This document shows, piece by piece, positions 59,162 through 64,000 of a stretch of 64,000 nucleotides of DNA (its first letter is position 1; every line of letters starts with the position of its first letter). The notes under the pieces were generated by a model that saw only the letters and a list, made by a program, of their open reading frames with translations, was not told where the DNA came from and made no database searches. The translations under genes and the position numbers were made by a program. The stretch spans positions 124,001 through 188,000 of the forward strand of contig JADJVF010000005.1 in NCBI GenBank assembly GCA_016716705.1. Direction: 5' to 3'. This stretch comes from Holophagales bacterium (lineage in GTDB: Bacteria; Acidobacteriota; Thermoanaerobaculia; UBA5066).

Positions 59162-60528
59162 CAGGAGTGCATCCCTTCCGCCGTCCGCTCGGCCACCTTC
59201 GAGGTGATCCCGGCCGCGGCAGGCTGGTCGAAGCCCGGGGAGGCGGACTTCGTGACGTACGCCTCGAACTCCTCGCGGAACTTCGGGATGGCCGAGAGGA
59301 CCGGCGCGATCGCCGCGTCGGCGAAGACGCAGATCGTCATGCCGTTCCCCATCTGCCCGGCGACCTGCAGGAGCATCTCGACGTCGGCCTTCTTCCCCTG
59401 GCCGGCCACGATCCGCTTGAGCATCTTGTGGAGCCAGGGAGTCCCCTCGCGGCACGGCGTGCACTGCCCGCACGACTCGTGGGCGTAGAACTTCGCGATG
59501 TTCGTCACGGCCTTCGGCATGTCGGTCGTCTCGTCCATGACGATGATGGCGGCCGAGCCGAGCATCGACTTCGCGGCGGCGACGCCGTCGAAGTCGAGCG
59601 GGACGTCGATGATCTCGGCGGCGGTCAGCATCGGCGCGGACGAGCCGCCCGGAATGACGGCCTTCAGCTTCCGGCCGCCCTTCATCCCTCCGCACATCGC
59701 GAGGAGGTCCTTGAAGGGGATCCCCATCGGCGCCTCGTAGACGCCCGGCTTCTCGACGTGCCCGGAGACGCAGTAGAGCTTCGGCCCGGTGTTGCGCTCG
59801 TTGCGGCCGATCCCCTTGAACCAGTCGGCCCCGCGGTCGAGGATGTGCTTGACGCAGCAGAGCGTCTCGACGTTGTTGACGACGGTCGGGGCGTTCCAGA
59901 CGCCCGAGACGGCGGGGAAGGGGGGCTTGATGCGCGGGTGGCCGCGCTTGCCCTCGAGGCTCTCGATGAGGGCCGTCTCCTCGCCGCAGATGTAGGCCCC
60001 GGCGCCGCGGTGGACCGTGAGGTCGAGGTCCATGCCGCTGCCGAGGACGTTCTTCCCGAGGAGGCCGGCCGCGTAGGCCTCGTCGATGGCGGCGTTCAGG
60101 ATCTCGGCGCCGTGGACCATCTCCCCGCGGATGTAGATGTAGGCGTGCTTCACGTCGAGCGCGAAGCTCGCGAGCATCATCCCCTCGAGGATCTGGTGGG
60201 GGTCCTTCTCGATCAGGATCCGGTCCTTGAACGTCCCGGGCTCCGACTCGTCGGCGTTGCAGAGGAGGTAGACGGGCTTGGCGCCCCTCTTCTCCTTCGG
60301 CGGGACGAAGGTCCACTTCATCCCGGTCGGGAAGCCGGCGCCGCCCCGGCCCCGCAGGCCCGAGGCCTTGACCACGTCGGTCACCTTCGCCGGGGTCCAC
60401 TCGCCCGTCTTCGAGCCGGCGAGGACCTTCTTCCACGAGGCGTAGCCCCCGTCGGCGACGTAGGTCGCGAGGGCACAGGAGTTCTTCTTCCCGAGGCGGG
60501 CGGAGAGGACGGGCTGGAAATCGCTCAT
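59161..60528 (-). CDS. nuoF: NADH-quinone oxidoreductase subunit F
   Basis: The 455-residue protein starts at ATG 60528 in an ATGA overlap with nuoE; longer in-frame starts lie inside nuoE. It has the FMN/NADH site GLRGRGGAGFPTGMKW, CNADESEPGTFKD, GAGAYICGEETALIESLEG and the [4Fe-4S] motif ESCGQCTPCREGT. It oxidises NADH and passes electrons to NuoE and NuoG. Compared with the fusion at 4.2 kb it lacks the N-terminal ferredoxin and the GltD half. Confidence 0.96.
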   Translation of the reverse strand: MSDFQPVLSARLGKKNSCALATYVADGGYASWKKVLAGSKTGEWTPAKVTDVVKASGLRGRGGAGFPTGMKWTFVPPKEKRGAKPVYLLCNADESEPGTFKDRILIEKDPHQILEGMMLASFALDVKHAYIYIRGEMVHGAEILNAAIDEAYAAGLLGKNVLGSGMDLDLTVHRGAGAYICGEETALIESLEGKRGHPRIKPPFPAVSGVWNAPTVVNNVETLCCVKHILDRGADWFKGIGRNERNTGPKLYCVSGHVEKPGVYEAPMGIPFKDLLAMCGGMKGGRKLKAVIPGGSSAPMLTAAEIIDVPLDFDGVAAAKSMLGSAAIIVMDETTDMPKAVTNIAKFYAHESCGQCTPCREGTPWLHKMLKRIVAGQGKKADVEMLLQVAGQMGNGMTICVFADAAIAPVLSAIPKFREEFEAYVTKSASPGFDQPAAAGITSKVAERTAEGMHS

Positions 60529-61082
60529 TTCAGCTCGGAGAGGAAGGCGTCGAGGTTTTCGAGCGTGATGCGCGCGTGGTCGTCGCCGTTCACCATGACG
60601 GCGGGCGCCTTGTCGCACTGGGCGAGGCACTCCACCTCGACGACCGTGAACTTCCCGTCGGCCGACGTCTGGCCCGGCTTCAGGTCGCCGAGCTTCTTCC
60701 GGCAGGCGTGGAAGACCTCCTCGGCGCCGTTCAGGTGGCAGGAGATCGAGGTGCAGACCTGGATCAGGTGCCTGCCGACCGGGGCCCGGTTGTACATCGT
60801 GTAGAAGGTCACGACGCCCCAGACGAAGGCGGAGGAGAGCCCGAGGCGGGTGGCGACGTAGTCGACCGCTTCCCGCGAGATCCAGCCCCACTCCTCCTGG
60901 GCGATCCAGAGGGTGGGGAGAAGCGCGGCCTGCTTCGTCGGGTAGCGGGTCAGGAGCCTGGCGAACCGGGCCTCGGCCCCGGGGGAGAAGGAGAGCTCCT
61001 TCCCGCAGGAGAGAGCGCCGTGCTCGCCGACGGGGGGCTGTCCGGGGAGGGTTTCCACGGGTGTGTTCGCGCCGCCGCTCAT
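60525..61082 (-). CDS. nuoE: NADH-quinone oxidoreductase subunit E
   Basis: The 185-residue protein starts at ATG 61082 in an ATGA overlap with nuoA. The thioredoxin-like [2Fe-2S] domain has the cluster cysteines in CTSISCHLNGAEE and ECLAQCDKAP. The helical N-terminus (YPTKQAALLPTLWIAQEEWGW, VWGVVTFYTMYN) is typical. Placing nuoE directly after nuoA is unusual, since B, C and D normally intervene. Confidence 0.95.
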   Translation of the reverse strand: MSGGANTPVETLPGQPPVGEHGALSCGKELSFSPGAEARFARLLTRYPTKQAALLPTLWIAQEEWGWISREAVDYVATRLGLSSAFVWGVVTFYTMYNRAPVGRHLIQVCTSISCHLNGAEEVFHACRKKLGDLKPGQTSADGKFTVVEVECLAQCDKAPAVMVNGDDHARITLENLDAFLSELK

Positions 61083-61441
61083 TCCCAGTCGAACGCTCCC
61101 TTCTTCCAGAGGTACGCGTCCGCGAGGGCCAGGACGGCGAGGAAGACGACCATCGGCCAGAAGACGACCCAGCCGCCCTCGTCGAGGACGGTGGCCCATG
61201 GCCAGAGGAAGCCCGTCTCCACGTCGAAGAGGATGAAGACCATCGCGACGATGAAGAACTTTACGGATATCCGCTTTCGGCTCTCGTCGAGGAGCGGCAG
61301 GCCGCTCTCGTACGGGCCGAGCTTGCGGAGGGTCCGGACCTTGCGGCCCATCACCCCGTTCAGGAACAGCAAAGCGGCCCCGATGATCGCGGCCGCGGTG
61401 AGCATGAGGAGGATGGGGAGGAAGGCGGAAGGTGTGCCCAT
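61079..61441 (-). CDS. nuoA: NADH-quinone oxidoreductase subunit A
   Basis: The 120-residue protein has three membrane helices. The conserved loop KLGPYESGLPLLDESRKRISVKFF and VFILFDVETGFLWPW identify NuoA. It is the first gene of the operon. The ATG at 61441 has no Shine-Dalgarno; the predicted promoter overlaps a Rex-box-like site only eight bases upstream, giving a very short leader. Confidence 0.94.
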   Translation of the reverse strand: MGTPSAFLPILLMLTAAAIIGAALLFLNGVMGRKVRTLRKLGPYESGLPLLDESRKRISVKFFIVAMVFILFDVETGFLWPWATVLDEGGWVVFWPMVVFLAVLALADAYLWKKGAFDWE

Positions 61442-61448
61442 GAGGCGC

Positions 61449-61466
61449 TCGTGCTAATTTTCACAA
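61449..61466 (-). promoter_or_regulatory. candidate Rex operator at the nuoA promoter
   Basis: The minus strand reads TTGTGAAAATTAGCACGA. Against the Rex consensus TTGTGAA-n4-TTCACAA the left half matches 7 of 7 bases and the right half 4 of 7. It overlaps the predicted -10 of nuoA, and rex itself is the last gene of this operon. Confidence 0.6.
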
Positions 61467-61484
61467 AGTTGCGGGGCACGTCAA
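61457..61484 (-). promoter_or_regulatory. predicted promoter of the nuo operon
   Basis: On the minus strand TTGACG (61484-61479), 16 bases and GAAAAT (61462-61457) form a plausible promoter. The same AT island reads TAATTT (61455-61460) on the plus strand, a possible -10 for the divergent glycosyltransferase. Confidence 0.55.
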
Positions 61485-62173
61485 CTACCGAAAGTGCTTT
61501 TCGGCCCGCCGCCCTCGTCGCCGCGTTTCAATGCGAAACGTGGGTCGGTGACGTGGTCAGGGGCCTTCTCCGGCACGTTCCGGAAGTCCTCGTCGTGGAC
61601 GACGGGAGCGATGACCGGACTTCCGAGGTTGCCCGGGCGGCCGGCGCGAAAGTTCTCCGCCGCCCCCTGAATGGTGGTAAGGGGAGGGCCCTGCGCGACG
61701 GGCTCGCCCTGCTCCTCGCCGAAGACTGGACCCACGTCGCCTTCGTCGACGGCGACGGCCAGCACGACCCCGACGACCTTCCGACACTGCTCGCCGCCGC
61801 CCGCCGGGGGGCCGATTTCGTCGTCGGCTCTCGCCTCGCCAGCCCCGACGGCATGCCGGCGAAGAACCGCCGGGCGAACGAAATGGGAGACAAGGTCCTC
61901 TCCCGCATGACCGGGCTGCCCGTCGAGGACGGACAGTCGGGATTCCGCCTCCTCTCGACGGACCTCCTCCGCCAGTTCCGCCTCACCGCGAACCGGTACG
62001 CCATCGAGAACGAGATGCTCATCCGGGCCTCGCGGCGGCTCCGGAGGTTCGAGGTCGTTCCGATCCGGTCGATCTACAACGGCGGCCCCCGCCACTACCG
62101 GCCGTTCCGCGACACGTGGGTCACGGCCTGGCTCTCGGTCCACTTCAAGACGCTCGATTCCGACGAGTCATAA
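61469..62173 (+). CDS. glycosyltransferase family 2 protein
   Basis: About 234 residues from TTG 61469; no ATG or GTG lies between there and the conserved start, so TTG is the best choice. GT-A motifs: LVVDDGSDDRTSEVARAAG, NGGKGRALRDGL, the DxD-like VDGDGQHDPDDL and EDGQSGFRLLS. It resembles polyprenyl-phosphate sugar transferases (DPM1-like) but has no C-terminal membrane helices. Longer in-frame openings upstream run through nuoA and are rejected. It is divergent from nuoA, sharing the regulatory island, and leads a glycan-related gene set. Confidence 0.85.
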   Translation: MRGTSTTESAFRPAALVAAFQCETWVGDVVRGLLRHVPEVLVVDDGSDDRTSEVARAAGAKVLRRPLNGGKGRALRDGLALLLAEDWTHVAFVDGDGQHDPDDLPTLLAAARRGADFVVGSRLASPDGMPAKNRRANEMGDKVLSRMTGLPVEDGQSGFRLLSTDLLRQFRLTANRYAIENEMLIRASRRLRRFEVVPIRSIYNGGPRHYRPFRDTWVTAWLSVHFKTLDSDES

Positions 62174-62182
62174 TTCGGCGGC

Positions 62183-63037
62183 ATGCCCGGAGCGCACCTC
62201 ATCCTGACCGTCGACGTCGAAGAGTGGTTCCACGTCTGCGGCCACCCGGCGTACGACGTTCCTGATAGGTGGGGCGCATTCCCTTCCCGCGTCGTCCCGT
62301 CGACCGAGCGAATCCTCGAGCTCCTCGACCGCACGTCCTCGCATGCCACGTTCTTCGTCCTCGGCTGGGTCGCGCGGCGCCACCCGGACCTGGTCCGGCG
62401 GATCGCGGGTGCCGGGCACGAGGTCGGCTGCCACGGTGACCTCCACCGACGCGCCGACGCCATGACCTCGGACGAGTTCCGAGCAGATCTCCGGGCCGCC
62501 CGCGCGGCGCTGGAAAACGCCTGCGGAGCTCCGGTGACGGCCTATCGCGCCCCGGAGTGGTCGCTGAGGTCGACGTCGAGCCCCCACCTTGCGACCCTCG
62601 TCGAGGAGGGGTTCCGGGTCGACTCCTCCCTCCTGGCGGTCCCGCCGATCGGGGATCCCGACAACCCGCGCCGGCCCACCGTCCTCAAGATGCCGGCCGG
62701 CGACCTCCTCGAAGTGCCGCCCTTCGTCGGGACCTTCTTCGGCCGTCCCGCGATGCTCGGCGGCGGCTGGACCTCCCGCCTGTCGCGCGAGGCGCGCGTC
62801 GCGGCCGCCGTCGAGGCGGCGTTCGGTTCGGGCGAAAACCCCGTCTTCTACCTCCACCCGTGGGAAGTCGACGAGGAGCACCCCCCCATGGAACTCTCTC
62901 CCGTCGCCCGGCTCGTCCACTTCGGCGGGCGCGGCCGCGTCGTCCCACGCCTCCTGCGTCTGCTCTCGCGGCACCGGGCCCACTCGCTCGCCGAAGCCTT
63001 CCCGGCCGGGTGCCTGCCTCGGGAAGTGGCGGCGTGA
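62183..63037 (+). CDS. polysaccharide deacetylase, exosortase-system type (DUF3473)
   Basis: The 284-residue protein starts at ATG 62183; CATAAT lies nine bases upstream and no Shine-Dalgarno is seen. NodB motifs: LTVDVEEWFHV (motif 1), SHATFFVLGWVARRHPDLVRRI and GHEVGCHGDLHRR (motif 2), YRAPEWSL (motif 3). The C-terminal YLHPWEVDEEHP is the DUF3473 signature seen in deacetylases of PEP-CTERM/exosortase-linked exopolysaccharide clusters. It probably removes N-acetyl groups from an envelope glycan. Its stop overlaps the next start as GTGA. Confidence 0.88.
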   Translation: MPGAHLILTVDVEEWFHVCGHPAYDVPDRWGAFPSRVVPSTERILELLDRTSSHATFFVLGWVARRHPDLVRRIAGAGHEVGCHGDLHRRADAMTSDEFRADLRAARAALENACGAPVTAYRAPEWSLRSTSSPHLATLVEEGFRVDSSLLAVPPIGDPDNPRRPTVLKMPAGDLLEVPPFVGTFFGRPAMLGGGWTSRLSREARVAAAVEAAFGSGENPVFYLHPWEVDEEHPPMELSPVARLVHFGGRGRVVPRLLRLLSRHRAHSLAEAFPAGCLPREVAA

Positions 63038-64000
63038 GGTTCGCGGCGCTCCTGCCGGGGCAGCTCTCCGAGAAGGCGGGCATGGGCGAAGCGCTCGCCC
63101 GCTCCTTCCCGTACGTCGATTCCTGGTTCGGCGAGATCTCCGAGCGGACCGGCGTCGACGTCCGGGACGTCTTCTTCGGCGACGGACGATCGGACCTCCA
63201 CGACGACCTCCCGGCCCAGATCGGTGTCTACGCCGTCTCCGTCGCGGTTCTCGAAGTCCTCGCCAAGGAGCACGGCCTCCGGCCATCGGCCTGTGCGGGG
63301 TACAGCCTCGGAACCTACGCCGCATTCGTCGGCGCAGGCGTCCTGGACCGCCGGACCGCCCTCGACGTCCTCCTCGAGGCCGAGCGGCTTCTCCGGGAGC
63401 GTGCCCCGGCCGGGACGATGGGTTTCGTCATCGGCGTCCCCGAGGCGGATGTCGCCTCCGAACTTCAACGCCTCGCACGCGACCCTCGCGAGGTGGCCAT
63501 AGGAAACGTGAACGCGGCGCAGCAGGTCGTCCTGACGGGACGCCGGGAGCCGGTCCTCCGGGCCCTCGACCACCTCGCGCCCCGCGCGCTCCGGGCCGAA
63601 GTCCTGCCGCTCGGCTGGCCCATGCACTCGCCCGCGCTCGAGCCGGTTACCGACGGTCTCTCCGCCTTCGTCGACGGCCACGTCCGGATGTCGTGGCCGG
63701 GGCGAGCCGCCCTCTTCGCCCCCATGCTCGGCGGCGAGGTGAAGAGCGAGGAAGAGGCCCGGCGGGTCCTGGGGAAGCAGATCTCCCGCCCCTCCCGCTG
63801 GTCCGACGTCCTGACGGCGATGGCGGCGGCAGGGGAGATCCGTTTCGCCGAGATCGGCCCTGGCGACGTCCTCTCGAAGATGCATCGCTGGACCCTGCGC
63901 CGCTCGAAAGCCGACGTCCTCGAAGACCCGGTCGGCATCGCCCGTTTCGCATCCGATATCGGGGCGCCGGCGGAACGAGTGGGGGCCGTGGCCGCGGCCC
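63034..64000 (+). CDS. FabD-like malonyl-CoA:ACP transacylase domain protein, 3' end outside the window
   Basis: The gene starts at GTG 63034 and stays open to the right edge (322 codons seen). The N-terminus FAALLPGQLSEKAGMG corresponds to the family's PGQGSQ loop. The nucleophile serine is in AGYSLGTYAAF and the catalytic His in GWPMHSPALE; KQISRPSRW and FAEIGPGDVLSKM are also conserved. These match acyl-carrier-protein S-malonyltransferase. The position after a deacetylase, rather than with fab genes, suggests an accessory acyltransferase for a glycan or specialised lipid, or the first domain of a larger synthase. That is open because the end is missing. Confidence 0.85.
   Translation, partial: MRFAALLPGQLSEKAGMGEALARSFPYVDSWFGEISERTGVDVRDVFFGDGRSDLHDDLPAQIGVYAVSVAVLEVLAKEHGLRPSACAGYSLGTYAAFVGAGVLDRRTALDVLLEAERLLRERAPAGTMGFVIGVPEADVASELQRLARDPREVAIGNVNAAQQVVLTGRREPVLRALDHLAPRALRAEVLPLGWPMHSPALEPVTDGLSAFVDGHVRMSWPGRAALFAPMLGGEVKSEEEARRVLGKQISRPSRWSDVLTAMAAAGEIRFAEIGPGDVLSKMHRWTLRRSKADVLEDPVGIARFASDIGAPAERVGAVAAA

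Noticed and set aside
61061..61468. N-terminal extension of the GT2 gene through the nuoA region.
   Set aside because: The extension is antisense to nuoA, Arg/Glu-rich, and the family starts at the VAAFQCETW-type strand just after 61500.
1..64000. CRISPR arrays, insertion sequences, prophage or attachment sites.
   Set aside because: No evenly spaced repeats, no transposase or integrase signatures and no long terminal inverted repeats were seen.

Overview
This 64 kb window is about 70% G+C bacterial chromosome from a Gram-negative organism. The signs are an outer-membrane TolC-like channel, lipoproteins, a type IV pilus ATPase and a proton-pumping complex I. The gene complement resembles an Acidobacteriota-type genome: a very large NAD-glutamate dehydrogenase, a bacterial oligosaccharyltransferase, a bacterial deoxyhypusine-synthase homologue, long TPR scaffold proteins and many hypothetical lipoproteins. 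That placement is inference; no rRNA or marker phylogeny is available here. Several promoters read as TTGACx-17-TAnnnT. Many genes without a Shine-Dalgarno sequence have a -10-like hexamer only 7-11 bases before the start codon, which suggests leaderless transcripts.

Layout. 0-9.7 kb: the 3' part of a large NAD-glutamate dehydrogenase, a structured non-coding leader ending in a perfect terminator, then a four-gene redox cassette. The cassette holds a NuoE-like subunit with a zinc-ribbon tail, a NuoF/GltD fusion, a HoxU-like ferredoxin subunit and a stand-alone FMN glutamate-synthase domain. It is the most unusual system in the window: NADH-dehydrogenase-type modules wired to a GltD/NfnB-type flavoprotein and a glutamate synthase core. 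9.8-21.4 kb: an STT3/PglB-like oligosaccharyltransferase, tRNA-Cys, a MocA-like nucleotidyltransferase, pilT, recX-alaS, a lytic transglycosylase with a TPR protein, a phosphohexomutase and pgsA. 21.4-33.9 kb: a minus-strand operon (queG-NUDIX-CBS/DUF21-ferredoxin-trmB), an AI-2E permease, a TolB-like lipoprotein, a polysaccharide operon (coiled-coil methyltransferase plus two glycosyltransferases), an unlisted DUF309 gene, and thioredoxin, HAD and secreted proteins. 34.2-38.2 kb: the housekeeping run ffh-rpsP-rimM-trmD-rplS-rnhB. 38.2-49.6 kb: a giant TPR protein, a deoxyhypusine-synthase family enzyme, an Opp-type ATPase pair without permeases, TolC-Yip1-ABC ATPase, and a decayed nucleotidyltransferase. 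49.7-61.5 kb: a complex I operon in the order nuoA-E-F-G-H-J-K-L-M-N-rex, lacking nuoB, C, D and I, with a Rex-box-like site over the nuoA promoter. 61.5-64 kb: a family 2 glycosyltransferase, an exosortase-type polysaccharide deacetylase and a FabD-like acyltransferase cut by the window edge.

Data quality. At least a dozen conserved genes, including the essential ffh, are broken by single-base indels, several of them in C or G homopolymers and most lying between 28 and 39 kb. The sequence therefore looks like an imperfectly polished assembly. I treat these genes as functional with sequence errors unless stated otherwise.
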